Assembly (NCBI GenBank): GCA_040954595.2
Contig: CM082579.2
Span: 8,370,001-8,434,000, forward strand
Reading direction: 5' to 3'
DNA length: 64,000 nt
Source of the DNA: Balanoglossus misakiensis
Taxonomy: Eukaryota > Hemichordata
The notes beneath the pieces are model-generated. The model had not been told where the DNA came from and did not search any database. It was given only the letters and a program-made list of their open reading frames with translations. Made by a program: the position numbers and the translations under genes. Each line of letters opens with the position of its first letter. The stretch's first letter is position 1. Shown one piece after another: positions 26,492-39,519 of this stretch.

Positions 26492-27619
26492 TCAACAGTG
26501 AAAGGCCTTGATCTTGTGGCAACCGGAATCGGCGACGTAGACAGTGCCGCTTGTCGCTATGGCGACACCTTCGGGATACTTGAGCCCGTCGCCTTCGGAG
26601 TCGATCCTCCGAATGTATCTTCCCCAGTACGTGAACATTTGGAGCCGGCGCAGTCTGCTGTCCGCCACGATGAAGTTTCCGAACCGGTCGACTGCTACGC
26701 CGCTCGGGCAAAGGAACTCTCCGTCACCCTTGCCCTTGCTGCCGAACTTCCTCAGGAACCGACCCGTGCCGTCGAAGATTTGCACCCGGCAGTTCTGCGT
26801 GTCTGCCACGGCCAGATCCCCGCTCTTCGTGATCGCCAGGTGCTTGGGTTGGCACATCTCTCCGTCGCCGTCGCCCATGCCGCCGAACTGGCGCGCCAGC
26901 TCGCTGTCGGCGTCGAACGTGCGGACGGTGTTCGACCAGACGTCGACAACGTTGACGCCTCCGTCGCCGTCGACGACGACACCGCCGGGCATGTGCAGAT
27001 GACCCTTGCCGATCTCCCTCACCACGTCCCCGGTCAGGGTGCAAACGATAACCCGCTTGTTGTTGATGTCCGATGCGTACACCAGTTCTTCGCCGTCGTC
27101 GCCGCCGCCGTTTCGTGCGATCGAAATGCAAGAGGGCACGAACTTCTCCTCGAGGTGATCGAGGGTGATCTTGCGCTTGTATTTCCCCTCCTCGTCGAAA
27201 ATCTGCAACCGGTTCTTGCAGTCTGCGACAACGACGTCGCCGGTGCGCGTCGTAGCCACCGACTGCGGCTTGTACAGGTATCCGTCTCCGCTGCCCTTCT
27301 CGCCGTACTCGAAGACGAGACCTTTCTTCTCGCTGACGTCCTTCACGTTCGCCCGCAGGTACTCCACAAGATTCCTGATGAAGATATTATTGGTGAAGCC
27401 ATCAGCGCCCTCACTCGGCAGCGCACTGGCCTCCCTACATACGGGGCACGTCAGAACCCTCTGGATTTTCCTCGACACTATCCAGCGCTCGAGACAAGGG
27501 CAGCAAAAAGTGTGTTGGCATGACAGCAGTTTTGGCTTCTGATAACACGAAAAGCACAGCGCGCACGTCAGGAACTCGTCACGCAGCTGACCGGCCAGTT
27601 CGGATGCATTAGTCACCAT
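26492..27619 (-). CDS. RING finger-NHL repeat protein (TRIM-NHL-like), intronless
   Basis: Probable E3 ubiquitin ligase of 375 residues in a single exon. A C3HC4 RING uses C19, C22, C34, H36, C39, C42, C58 and C61. After about 45 linker residues a six-bladed NHL beta-propeller fills the rest; blades carry signatures such as PQSVATTRTGDVVVADC, PSGVAVDRFGNFIVADS and PEGVAIATSGTVYVADS. There is no B-box, coiled coil or filamin domain, so it is shorter than the TRIM2/3/32/71 class. The Met at 27617-27619 is the first Met of the frame and precedes the RING by 18 residues. High GC and lack of introns contrast with its neighbours and suggest a retrocopy or a member of an expanded invertebrate family. 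RING-NHL proteins bind RNA or protein through the propeller; the target here is unknown. Confidence 0.88.
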   Translation of the reverse strand: MVTNASELAGQLRDEFLTCALCFSCYQKPKLLSCQHTFCCPCLERWIVSRKIQRVLTCPVCREASALPSEGADGFTNNIFIRNLVEYLRANVKDVSEKKGLVFEYGEKGSGDGYLYKPQSVATTRTGDVVVADCKNRLQIFDEEGKYKRKITLDHLEEKFVPSCISIARNGGGDDGEELVYASDINNKRVIVCTLTGDVVREIGKGHLHMPGGVVVDGDGGVNVVDVWSNTVRTFDADSELARQFGGMGDGDGEMCQPKHLAITKSGDLAVADTQNCRVQIFDGTGRFLRKFGSKGKGDGEFLCPSGVAVDRFGNFIVADSRLRRLQMFTYWGRYIRRIDSEGDGLKYPEGVAIATSGTVYVADSGCHKIKAFHC

Positions 27620-29957
27620 GGCGACAGTTTCCCCTCAGTCCTGAAAGAGACACGGAGGAGAGACGCGTTGGGCTTATTTAGGTCAACAGATGATTTAGAA
27701 ATTACCGCTACGCGATGGTAACGCTAAAAGCGTTCGCATGAAAGGCAAAAAAAGTAACATTCCATTTTCTAATTCACTGGAAATCGTTTAATCAAATGAC
27801 GCGTAAAATTATCTGGACTGCCAATTTCATGTCATTATTGGTGCAACGTCAAAGATACGACGCACGTCATAACGGTCTCTCTGGAGAAGTGACTCCAGTC
27901 TAGGCTGCGGCCTACTCGCTCGGTGTGAGAACGAAAAAATAATTGTCTGCCTGGTGTGTTCGTGTTTTTGCTATGTTATGCCGCAAAAGTTGGAAGTCAG
28001 GTACTTTGTACTACTTCTTGTTAGTCAAAGTTTGTCACAATTGTCTTTGTCGTGTCTTTTTCGGCTGATGCAGATATGAAAAATTGAACCTTCATGGTTG
28101 AGTATACGATTCGTTTGAAGCAATTAAAGTTTCACATTAAACTATATTGACATTTTCATTTTCTAGTCACTCCTGTGTTATTTCGTTTTGGACGTCGTGT
28201 CGCGTTCACACAATGGAATAGGTGTTTTAGTCGCCTCGAGATACGTTGATTTACGATTGGATCGATGTCGTTATTCTAGAAGTTGAAAAGAAGACGTTTC
28301 TACACGTCACCGCTGTAAATTGCGCAGTTGTGCAGGCATTGCCTTCGAAGCCCCGAAATCGTTTCGCAATGCAATTCTGTCTGCTGGAACGTATCTCGTT
28401 CAACCAAACTGGCAGCCATAACTATCTAATAACAGATCGTGGAGTAAGAGTACGTGAACTATCGCTCAGGAATGGATAATGTTACTTGTCCAGTCATTCA
28501 CTCCAGGCGAGCATTTGTGAAGGCGAGAAGCCTTACAGTGTAATGTTTTACGGAGCGCTTGTTTGAGTCCCACATGAAAACCCGACCGGGGCTTGATCGG
28601 AGGCATGAATAAGTATAGGGGTGCGGTACTGGCAACCGATCTACCGCATGTCAAAAGCAAGACAGTGAGAAAAGAGTAGAGTCGACAACTTCAACAGTGC
28701 GTATATGTCTTACCTTATAGCCGAATTGACTCCTTAGCATCGTGATAGTGCGACCAAACTGACGGTTTCCACGTCCGCCGAGACAGAACAAACGCAGTCC
28801 CCTAATGCTTCTCCTGTGTTTTCATTCAATTACCAGCGGACAGCGCAACCGGGCGCCCGATTGGTTCTTTTCAATTTTGAAGTAACCGAAAAAATACCCA
28901 CAACGCACCAGCGCCCTATTGTTACCAGCAAGGATTAGAGGCCATTCTTCGCGTTCAATAGGTGTCCATTTCGTTAAACAATAAGTGACAATGCGTTTGT
29001 TGATAAATACGGCAATCGCTTTCACTGGTATAGGTCAGGCCAGCTAAATTAGCCTCCGTATATATTTACAGCAGGGACGTAAATAACATCCATGAGCACA
29101 ATGTATTGTAATCTCAGACCCAAATTGTCCACAGGAATGTGGTCTTCCATAATTCTGTTTTTAAACCAACAGGAACAGAACATCAAACTGAGAATGGATT
29201 GCTCATTTTCTAGGAAGTTTTCTTCATAGGTTTTAAGATGAAATAAACACAGAATATGCAGTAAAGATCAGCTAAGTGTTACAAAATGTGAAATTTTCAA
29301 TTTCGCTAACCACATTTTATGCCTGTAGGGCAGGGGCACAGCTATGATAAGTGATAGTTTCAGTTCATATGTTCGGTGAAAAATGCCAATGGAATATGCT
29401 TTGGTCGCACATTTTTCTCGTTTGTAAGTTTGCCTTTCACAGACTCGAGAGTTCTTTAATAAGCTGTATATATATATTATAATTACACATGCATGTAACT
29501 TGCAATATGCTATTGCTTGTATAAAAAAAATTAAAATCCTCTGGCTAAGTACAAATGAGCAGAGATAACCAGTAGTTACCAGAAGTAACTGGTAAGATGC
29601 AGGTCAAAGGTCAGAGTGAAAACGGGAAGTGAAAGATTTCATCATCAGGGTTCAAAATCACGCTTCACAGCTCAGACACGGTAGTAAAATCTTGTGGTTT
29701 ATGGCACTTTGAAATAAGATGATTTCGTATTTTTCATGAAATCCTCTGAACATCCACATAATATGGAAAGAAAGCACACCATGTAATTAATTATGCCAGA
29801 TAAAGTACAAGAAAAAGAATAAGATTATGGAAAAAATGATACCATTAAATATACCTGCAGGAGGGAGCATAATGGATGAACAGACGCAGGTGAATTGCAT
29901 TTAATGTCAAACATCGTTGCTGTCAATGTCTGAGATTGCATCATGATTTCAGAATAG
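27620..29957. other. Intergenic region upstream of RING-NHL gene and downstream of CCDC22
   Basis: AT-rich, with no supported exon on either strand. The 27.6-27.9 kb part should hold the RING-NHL promoter. Confidence 0.6.
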
Positions 29958-29963
29958 TTTATT
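29958..29963 (-). terminator. Poly(A) signal, CCDC22
   Basis: AATAAA on the minus strand (TTTATT on plus), about 136 nt past the CCDC22 stop codon. Confidence 0.6.
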
Positions 29964-30098
29964 GAAGTAATATATATAATAAAAGCGAGTGAAGAAAACA
30001 AACCATGGTGACTTGACGGTTCTTCTGACAGCCCAGATACATCTGCAGAGCAGGACACAATACATTCGCTGGCTTTTCTTTCATCCTTCTCTACCTGC

Positions 30099-33000
30099 TT
30101 ACGCTTTGCCCTTCAGCTTGGCCATCAGAGCGTCATTTTCTTTCTTCATCTGCTTGTAGTCCACCATGATCTTTTCCAGGTTGGCAGTGGCCTTCACGTG
30201 GCTTTCGTTCTCAATCTGCCGAGGGTAAGAGCGACCGTTCCAAAAAAGTCGGCATTTTGTGTGTGATATCAAAGAGATGCAACCGGAGGATGTCAGTGAT
30301 CCTGAATGAACCCCAAATCAATGCACTTTTTGCAGCCACCGCAAAATATGGCAGTTACACAGCAACACATGCGCAAGATGAGAACTTATGGAGGTGATGT
30401 CAATATTTGTATATAGAACTGTACAATATAGTCATACAGCTTCACAGAGAATTGCCAAACTCCTCCAGTAAAAAAGAGCCAACAAGGGAACATATGGTGC
30501 CTGTGTTTACCAATTACTCACAAGCCAAATTTTTTGAAAACATGGAAGTTCCATATTTGTGAAAACCTCCCATCAGCCTAGGGAGTTCACTCACCTGATC
30601 CTCTAAGTCTCTGATTTCTCTCTTAATACTTCCCGTCTCCTCCACGGTCTTCACCAGGAGATTGCAATTCTGTAAACAGACAGATCAACATTGAATACTA
30701 GTAGTGCAATAGCCCTGACCACTGCAGAAAAAAACTTGTGCAAATGACTGATTGTTTTTACTCAATTGTTCGGGTCACGAAGCCAATAGTGCTCTGCACA
30801 ATGTCACAGAAAGAGTCACTGGCAAAGAATGTCACCAACAGGATAGATGTACTATTACTAGCTTCATATCACATTACCTCATGCAATGCAGCCAGATACT
30901 TGTATGCTTTTCTGACAGCTTCATCCTTTTTAGCATCCTAAAAGTCGAAAGAAAAGAGCAAAACTCTTTAGGTCACAAATATGTACACATAAACACCAAT
31001 ACATACCTACATAGCGGAACATCAGTGTATATATTCTCACACTTACATCATCTATGCACCTACCCTGAAAATCAACTCATCAGTAACTGTGAATGTCCTA
31101 TCCAGTTTGCCACTGAGTTGGTTGATCTCCTTCTGTAGTGATTTTGTGTCGATGAGAATCTGAAAGAAGCAAGTGTAACACAAAATTACAGAGTCTGATT
31201 AAATACACAAACTAAATGCATTACAATCCTCTGCTTTTACAAGTTTCTTGATCTACATACATGGGGATGCTGTTCACCCAATAATTATATTCCTCTAACC
31301 CTTCAGGAATTAGGCACTTCAGTGTGTTACTTGCCTTGTCTATGTCATCCTTCTGTTTCCTGATATTGGCCACAATTTCTAGAATCCTGCGAGTGTATGC
31401 GGATCTGTTGACGTCTTTCGTCATTCTCTCATACTCGGACATCTGAAGGAAAAAAATGTGTGAAAGAAAACAAGTTCATTGAACAGGCCCACAAACAGTG
31501 ACAGACCACCATGCGATAATTGATAGTGTAAGTGCAGACAGATATTATCTCAATACCCACCAACTGTTTGAGTAGCTCATCTTTCGATCTAGCTTCGTCA
31601 GCTACAGCTTTCATCTTTTCCCGGAATTCTTTGATTTCCTCCAGCTTTTTCTGGGATTCCGACTGGGAACAGAATGCAAAACGGAAAATCGGCAATCAAT
31701 GCACCATATTTGGGAGGATAATTGTGTATACCGGTACTACTATTATTTGAGGGTCTATCATATGTTTAGTAGACCATCATTCCATAAAAATATTCACTGA
31801 AGATGTGCTTAATTCTTCATGTGCATATCATATCATATGCAGTACTAACTGTCCAATGTAGGGATTTTTTCTGTCTTAAAAAAAATAAGAAACATACAAA
31901 ATACAGTCCTACCATTTTCCCTTCGTTCGCCTCTCGGAGTTCCCTGTACTGGTCTATCAGTGGTGCTCGATGTTTCTCCCACTGGTTGGCAAGATTGACC
32001 AATCTCTGCGCACTCGCATCGACAACTGCCTGCAAAATCAACGATTCTATTTCAAAACTTGTGAAATGAACATTGTATACGTAAAAACATACAAGGGCTT
32101 GGTCACGATTTACTGCAAAATAATTTTGTCTTCAATCGTGACAGCATATGAAAGTTCACACTGAAAAACCTCATACCTGTAATTTTGCGATGTTGTTCTC
32201 TGCGTCGGGTAACAGATCCAGCGTCCGTTTCTTCACTCTGTACGCGTCCTCTTTCTCAGATTTCGACTTCGACTCTGTTGATATCTGTTCTTCCATCTGT
32301 CAGCAGAGATGTGTGTATTGTTAAATCAAAGACAAAAACGCCCTTCACTGCAATTTTCACTGTGACTGTGAAACAGGTTATTCAAAGAGATCGTTTGGTA
32401 AAATCCCCCCAGAATCACAAATAGTAAAACTAGATATAGCGCCCTCAACATTAGCTTGTACCCTTGATTTCTCTCATTTCTAAAGCACACCAAGCCAACC
32501 TCGCCCGGAAGAAAAGTTCAACATGATGTCACACGTCACATGCTGGATCAGGCTGCAAAGAGTTTACCTTTGCTGGATATCTCTCTTTTTTTCGTGAAAA
32601 AATAGCCGCAAGAGTTGGCGGTAACATGTGGTCGAATAATAATATGCAGTCTAGAGAAATGTAAACACACACACCTGTTGAGAGGCAGCGTTGAATTTCT
32701 TCATGTTGATCTCCATGGCTTCAATCTGAGATGCCAGTTCACTCAGCTGTTCTTTCAGACCTTGCACCTCACCTTCTCTCTTCAACTGAAGTTCCTGGAA
32801 TATCAAGCACAATTTTAATCACACAACCCTTCCATCACACGCGCCTGTCACATACAGATGTGCGAGACTTTATAATCCGAAAACGGTATCACAAGTATCT
32901 ATCACCTCGAGTTGCATGCATATCTACGCGCAGAATTTACTCGCACAAGTCCTGTCTAGACTGGACAATAACTCACGACCGGCTGTTCTAACACAGGAGC

Positions 33001-36000
33001 ATCACAGCTGATGCAGTACAAACATTATCAAAGGACAGGGAGAGAGAGACTTTGTCCCTTTAACATCCCTGTTGGAAAATAAACTCTGTTCTCACCTCTT
33101 CCGTATCAACTTTGGCCGCCCCTTCTCCGATTCCCATCTGGGCGGCGGTTTTCTCGTCATCCTGTTGAAAGCATACACACCGAATGTCAAACTCGGAGAC
33201 TTTCAAAATTGCAATTCCATGTCGTACACATATAGCGCTGTCAAAAGACTGACAACTGGAGAAAAGTGTGACACAACTGTTTTTAACCCTCTCACCCCCA
33301 ATTTCCAGAGGTCCGGCTTGGCCACACAAAACGATGGATTTGGACCACTGGAAAAGCTGAGTGCATCTGACTATGAATGCATTTTAAAGTTCATTCCTTG
33401 GTTTATTTCAAATACATGTCACAAATAGAGGCATTTTTGTGACATTGATTTATGCAAATCTGGTCCATTCCATAGGTTAGATTTCTGCCCTTAACCCTAC
33501 AATGTCACCTCCTCTACCTGCGTAAACTGCAGTTTTTCAGCGTGCGTGAACCTGGAGCCTTTGGTTCTGCTGCTGCCCTTTTCACTGAAGGCGTTCAAGA
33601 GATCCGCCAAATCGGCCGACGACGATGCTGCGTTTGCCGCCTCGCTCTTCTGAATCCCTTGCCGCAACTGATCCGTGATTTTCTTCTGTAGTCGCTGTCT
33701 CTTCCTGGCCCTGTAGTCCTGGAAAATAGTCCACAAAGCACTAGTATACGTAAAATGAAAACTTCATGTCCCTGTTCACAGGATCACATGATTGAGAACT
33801 CCCTCCTACCATTGTCATTTTCGTTAAATTGTAAACATCTCAGTAGAACGAAATCTGAAGGTCAACGGTCCTGTCAAATTGCATTGTCACCATGCTTAAG
33901 TTAAATCTGAGACTGTCCACTGAGCTCTCTATATGATGTTTATGTCCACACAAAAAAGCAAAAATACTGAATTGATATTTTTTGTTGGTTGTTAGAAAAC
34001 ATGACATTGGATTTCACAAACTGGTATGGTGCCCCCTATCTGGAGGATCTCAAAATTCAATTGCCAATTTTTACTGATCATAGTCATAACAGTTTTTTTG
34101 TGTGCATCATGAATTCCTTCCGCGTGCCAATACCTGTTCCGAGAGTCTGGATGCCAGACCCGATGTATTCCACTCGTTTTCCCATTCCTGAGCGGCGGAG
34201 AGAGTTGCCGCATTGTACTCCAGGAGGGACGCCGGTAGGTCGTCGGAGTGCGGCGGTTGGTCACTGACGATGCAGAGGTCCTTGGAATAGTACTGCTTAA
34301 TATCTGCAAGAAGTGAAACGGGAGATATAAGAATGATGTTTGCATAATGCAAGTCCCTGAACGTATGGTACATGTACCATATATTCACTCTGCATTAAAT
34401 GGGTGTATCTACATTAAGGGTGTGTGTGCATTATAAAATTAACGTTAATGTTATTGGAAAAAACTCCTGAAAACACTCTGAAAACACTGTCACACATGAA
34501 GAAGTGTATGATCATTGCAATCTACACCAGCTCATGGTTGAAACCCATATATTTTACAGAATGTTCGGAAATATTGTATGTTCTTACCTTTGGGTATTTT
34601 CTTGGTGAGGTCACCAACTCCCTGAGGTATCGACAGAGAACAGCTGTGGTAGCCCCTCATCCCAACCACACCCTTCAAGAAAACAAATTTGTCAAGTTAT
34701 TTTTTTTTAAAACTGAAACCAAAGATTTTTGACATTCCTTCCCACCTGACAGAAAGACATATATTGAAGCTTCCAGGGCAAGCTACCCAAAAAAAGCATA
34801 CCACACAGCACAATTTCAAAGATCGGTGTCTGTAGAATAACAACCTCAAAATGTGAAACTATCCTGAACAAGTTTACGGCACAGTCTGCTAAAGAAAAAG
34901 AAAACACCTCAAATTTCAAATCACTTTTCAGCATCAAATACGGCTGTACAGATGTCATTTTTATTGCGTGCCGTACCTCTCGATGCCACTGTTTGGTTTG
35001 ACCTCCCTTCCAGCATACCCCTTTGCTCTTGCAGTACCACGGCGTCCAGGTGCTTTTCATCTGCCTGGAAATTTCCGAGGCGATCCCCCTCTGCAGCAGG
35101 GCCGACGTTGCTGCGTTTGTGATCAGAGACATTGGACAGTTGTTAAACATCAGGCGGAAGGTTAACATGACCCTGTCTAATAATTACATTTCCTAGTCCC
35201 TGTTTCTGGGTACAGTTGCTTATTATTACTTCCATGCACATACGAGACTGGCATGCATCCCAGTGACACAGCATTGATATACTACAGTAAAACTGGAATT
35301 TTTTGGCGAATGAAAATTGTTCGTGAACTTCGTGAGAGCCAAATAAATGCAATAATAAATAGTCGCGAAAGAACAACGTGTACAATAGAATGGTATTCGG
35401 AGATAAAGAGAACACAAAAATTAATCGTTGTGGAATGGTCGTCTCTGTTGATATCGCAAAAAAAATTCCGTTTTACAGTCTATGGTTTGCTAATCACATA
35501 TACCCAAAACAGGATGGCAGCATTAGAACTCAGAAGATTAGAATTTGCACACAGCTTGTGTTGAATCTACATATACATATGTTGTACGCCAACTGCCATA
35601 AGATATAGAGTGGCACCTTATGGTTGATGCCCAAACACAGTGTATTTTGTTCATCGCATGCACGCTAATATACTGCACATGTCAGGCTCCGAGTCTCAAT
35701 ATGGCTAAATTCTTTCAGGAGTGTGCATGATGTATCATTGTTTATTCTATTTCAGCAAAAACACACAAACAGAATATCACATGAAATTTCATACACATGA
35801 ACACCACTCTTTACAATCAATGCTATAGTATTCCACCGTAATGCGCCAATCCCCCGCAGATCTGGAATCTCCGTATTGTAAACCCCACAGGTTACATCCA
35901 CACAGAATCTGCATCAACTTGGGGTGTTCAGTACCCAATGTCTGAATGTATACATACCTAGGGGTTCATCAGCACTTTCAGCGCTATCCCTGGGTAACTT

Positions 36001-37021
36001 TTCAATTAGGAACAGCAGAAGCTTTCGGATTTCATTTTCACTGGAGTACAGAAACGTTTGGTATCCAATTTCCCCTGAGTAACCGATTTCCTGGTGGTGG
36101 AACGAAAGTATTAAGACCAGCGTTTTTTTTTTGAGAGATTCGCATGTTGGCAATACTACAGTCCCCCTTGTCAAAGTGGAATCCCCCAAAATATTCTTGC
36201 AAAGGGGGACATGAAACACTGGACTTACCGTACACGCATTTGCTAATGCTGTGCCCACACGGAACTTGGCCGACATGCCCGGAGGAAGGGTGGGCGACAG
36301 ATCCTTTCTCTCTGTTATCACACGCAGACATTTCACCGTAGCCTCTACGATCAGCTCTGTTGAAAATGTCTTCAGGTTGGTGACTTCCTCTGGCAGGTCG
36401 CTATTATTGCAGGAGAGTGTTCAAAATGACCATAATTTGCATAGAAAATATTACTATTAAAAAGCAAGCCTACATGACCTACAGGCGCCCAAGCCAACAC
36501 GTCAATTCCCTTTCAATGTTAAGTTCTGATTAAACTACAGAAAATAAGTGTCTACAGGATCTCCATGCGATGTTACCACTCCCTGTAGCTGCTTCCGCAT
36601 TTTAACAAATATGGGGGGAGGGGCATGTAGACACGTTATTATGTGTGCGTTTAACAAATACATGTAAAATGTACCACACGACAGGCCGCAAAATCGATGC
36701 GAAATGTTAATTGTAGGCTCCCTGGGCACACTGATCACTGTAAATAAAACTAAATCGTCGGTACGAACGCGAACATGACTTAACTGGCCTGGGTACACCC
36801 ATTCCATGTCAGCTGTTGACCGACCGCGATTGACACTCGACAACATTCATGGATGTTTCTCGAGCCTGTGGTATCGTTAGCTTAAGAAACTCGGTGTACC
36901 AGGCCTCACGGGGCCCCGTCCAAGTCTCGTGCCTTAAAGAGTAACCAGAAATCCTGAAAGACATTACTTACCAGCCAATTTGCCGCAACGTGTGTACGAT
37001 AATATTGTCCACCTCCTCCAT
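30099..37021 (-). CDS. CCDC22: CCDC22 orthologue (CCC complex subunit)
   Basis: Subunit of the COMMD/CCDC22/CCDC93 complex for endosomal recycling; in vertebrates it also regulates cullin-RING ligases and NF-kappaB. About 605-610 residues (human about 627). Exons in transcript order: 36972-37021, 36229-36400, 35958-36090, about 34977-35110, 34134-34303, 33518-33718, 33096-33161, 32675-32794, 32177-32296, 31913-32029, 31561-31662, 31335-31442, 31064-31159, 30878-30937, 30595-30669, 30099-30215. The N-terminus starts MEEVDNIIVHTLRQIG and continues with a calponin-homology-like NDC80/NN-CH fold (KFRVGTALANAC, EIGYQTFLYSSE). The middle has KGSRFTHAEKLQF. The rest is coiled coil, with NQWEKHRAPL, YTRRILEIVANIRKQK and KLDRTFTVTDEL. 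The join from exon 4 to exon 5 is not settled: the GTACGG donor leaves the phase off by one unless a slightly later acceptor, or an earlier donor near 35002, is used. The intron after 31335 has a GC donor. Confidence 0.93.
33030..33062. repeat. Short palindromic dispersed repeat, copy 1
   Basis: AAAGGACAGGGAGAGAGAGA then CTTTGTCCCTTT, in a CCDC22 intron just after the 33096-33161 exon. Confidence 0.7.
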
Positions 37022-37579
37022 CTTGGTTTTGTCACGTGACTTGGGTTTGTTTGTTTGTTCCAATCCTTAGTTTTCTTTCCACTAGTGATTTCGCACCGTG
37101 AAAGAAAATGGGCGTAGAACGCAGTTGAAGAGATAAAAACATTACACCCGTGCAATATTCGTCAGTAAAACTGGCTTTACCCCCATGCTAGTACTGCAGC
37201 TCGAGGCTTTACCCACAGTCGCACGGGGGTTGTGCGTTTACATGGCGATTGTGCGTTTTTATTTCATAAGAAAGTTTCTCCATTCTTCAATTCAGCTCTT
37301 ATAACGCAGTTGGATACTACTAGACTACAGACACTTATGATGTGTTTTGCAAAGGAAGCTGTCACACAATGTTTGCTTCTAGTGTACGGTAGTTTTTATT
37401 CAGTACACCTCATATAATACCCATTAAATACCAGAAATTCAACCATAAACTTGTAACTCAATCGATTTCCCAAAACTAAATTTTCCAATGGTAGCAATAT
37501 CACCAGTCAATCCCAGCAGATTATCACCCAAATAAGACTTTTGACATCATTCGCCACGTAGCCTTATCGCGTACTTGTA
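37022..37579. other. CCDC22 upstream region and 3' flank of secreted gene A
   Basis: Holds the CCDC22 promoter side and the 3' UTR of gene A. A minus-strand AATAAA lies at 37395-37400. About 37270-37450 resembles about 40880-41110, the 3' flank of gene B, so the tandem duplication included this flank. Confidence 0.6.
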
Positions 37580-39519
37580 TTAGTAGGCAAAGTTGTCCCG
37601 GCAGAGGAATACATCGGTGTCGCGGTCTCTGGTGGCAAAGCAGTACTGTACCATGACGTCAGCATCCACAAAGGCTGGAGCAGGCGGTTTGAAACGGATT
37701 CCGGTCGAAAGTTGGCTAGGGCATTCCTGCAATTATGGCATATTATTGCAATGAGAAATATTATACGGTAAAATATGTGATACATCGAATTTTGTAAACA
37801 GGGCATTGGCGTGGAAACGATAACTAGCGCGGGCGAGGTATGGACCCCTGATCACACGTCACCTGTGCGTGTGTGTTCTGGTTCATAGTTACCACAGCCG
37901 CGAGTGGCGGAGTGGGCTCCAAGTCAGATAGCGGTATGCGCATATTTCAATACACGCTCGACTGTGGTATTGGAATGAATTGAATAAGACATCCAGGCAA
38001 GCGGCTGAACGAAGCCAACTTCAAGTAGGTGAATTGGCGATAAGTTACATGGCTGCAGCCTGGGAGCGAGAGGGAGATAGAGAAAGTTACGACTTACGTC
38101 ACCCAAGTCGTTACATTTGACCACGGCCCATCCGGTTGCGTAATGAATGTCAGTTTCACACCACACACAGTCGGCCCTCGCCAAACCAGTCGAATTACCC
38201 TGTAATCAGTTGGAAAAGTAACATGAAATGATCTTAACGTCTGATATTATTGATGCCAGTGTGAGCATACTGATCGTTCGTACACACAGTAAGGTGCGTA
38301 CTGATTCATAGTAGACATACCACTTCAGCTCCACTAGACATAGATGGACTGTATTTACATTATATGTTCTATATGTGTTTCTCTTGGACTCAAAAGCTCA
38401 AAGTGACATTGAGTTGAGGACAGAACATTCAATTTTTTTGGCTGGAATAACGCTAATGTCTTTTTCATCACCTAACCCATACAGATATAGTATTATTAAC
38501 TCCCCTTGCTGTTTTTCATTTTGGTTGTTAAGTAACATATGGCAAATTAGAGCGAAAATCCCGGTTGTATATTATTTTTCCGCGGACAGCTTGCCAGGGG
38601 CCTTATTTAGCGACAAGAGTGCACGTCTCTTTGTGGTGACCAGCGTCAGTATATTCAGAAAGTGTAGTTTTCGTTCTAAAATGTCACAAAAATTTTAATT
38701 GTATAATTGAAAGCTACTGAACTGGCTAAAAGCGATCGCTTTCACATTGAATACCATTTAAATATCGCCTGTCGATAAAAACGCGGCCCGTTAGTACATT
38801 TGGACTTTTTTCGAAAACAAGAAGATATTTTAGAGACAGTATGTGCATTGGGACATATTTTTCTGAGATAAAAGGCAACCCACCAAGCGTTGCTATGGGA
38901 AGGATTTTTAAAAAATGGTGCAGAAATCGTCACGCGGTGTTTACCACCGTCTTGTTTCCATAATATTCAATTGAATGAGTTTATTAATGAAAACAAGACC
39001 ATGAACGCCATTGTAACTTTTTCCTTGCTTTCTATGAGAATAAGCATCCACGTGTCTAATATACCTCAATACATGAAATAACATTTGAACAAAATATGTG
39101 TCTGTCTCCAAGGGAGGCGAATACTTAACAGTGAAAGGGGGAGGGGGTAAACAACTGGCAGACGGCGTGCCGCCGTGAGGTAAGAAACGATTATTTACCA
39201 AATCGATGTCGGGATTTTTGTCGAACGTCTCGCCGAGTATGCTGAATATCAGGAAGGACTTGGTGTCCTCAATGAACGCCGAGGTCGTCAGGTAGCCCGA
39301 TACACTCTGATCCGGAACGAGCTCTTCGGCCTCGCGCAGCTGTTTCATGTTCATCCCCGTGGGGCAGGGCACATCGTGGGTGCAAGACATGTTGTCGATC
39401 CCGTCCGGAGCGATTCTCTTCACTGAGCACATCAGGCACGAGTTGGGCTTGCCTCTCAGCACGCCTTGCGCCGCCGCGCTGAAGAGCAAGACCAAGCAAA
39501 CAGTCAGAGAGGTTCGCAT
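37580..39519 (-). CDS. Secreted cysteine-rich protein, paralogue A (unrecognised family)
   Basis: Small secreted protein of 189 residues. Exons: 39199-39519 (107 codons), 38098-38199 (34), 37580-37726 (48 plus stop); every intron is phase 0. Residues 1-19 are a signal peptide (MRTSLTVCLVLLFSAAAQG). The mature chain has ten cysteines: C28, C31, C46 and C52 in exon 1; three in exon 2 (DCVWC and VVKC); three in exon 3 (ECPSQ, QYCFAT, FLCRD). Sequons NMS in exon 1 and NST in exon 2 suggest N-glycosylation. The C-terminal exon is the best conserved, with IRFKPP, DVMVQYCFATR and a final aromatic Tyr. No transmembrane segment follows the signal peptide. I do not recognise the family; the even cysteine number suggests a disulphide-bonded extracellular domain. 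The start is fixed by the shared MRTSLTVCLVLLFS in paralogue B and by a TATA box 71 bp upstream. Confidence 0.85.

Noticed and set aside
26465-27523. 352-codon open frame on the plus strand
   Set aside because: It lies antisense to the RING-NHL gene and arises from its GC-rich codons; it has no domain signatures.
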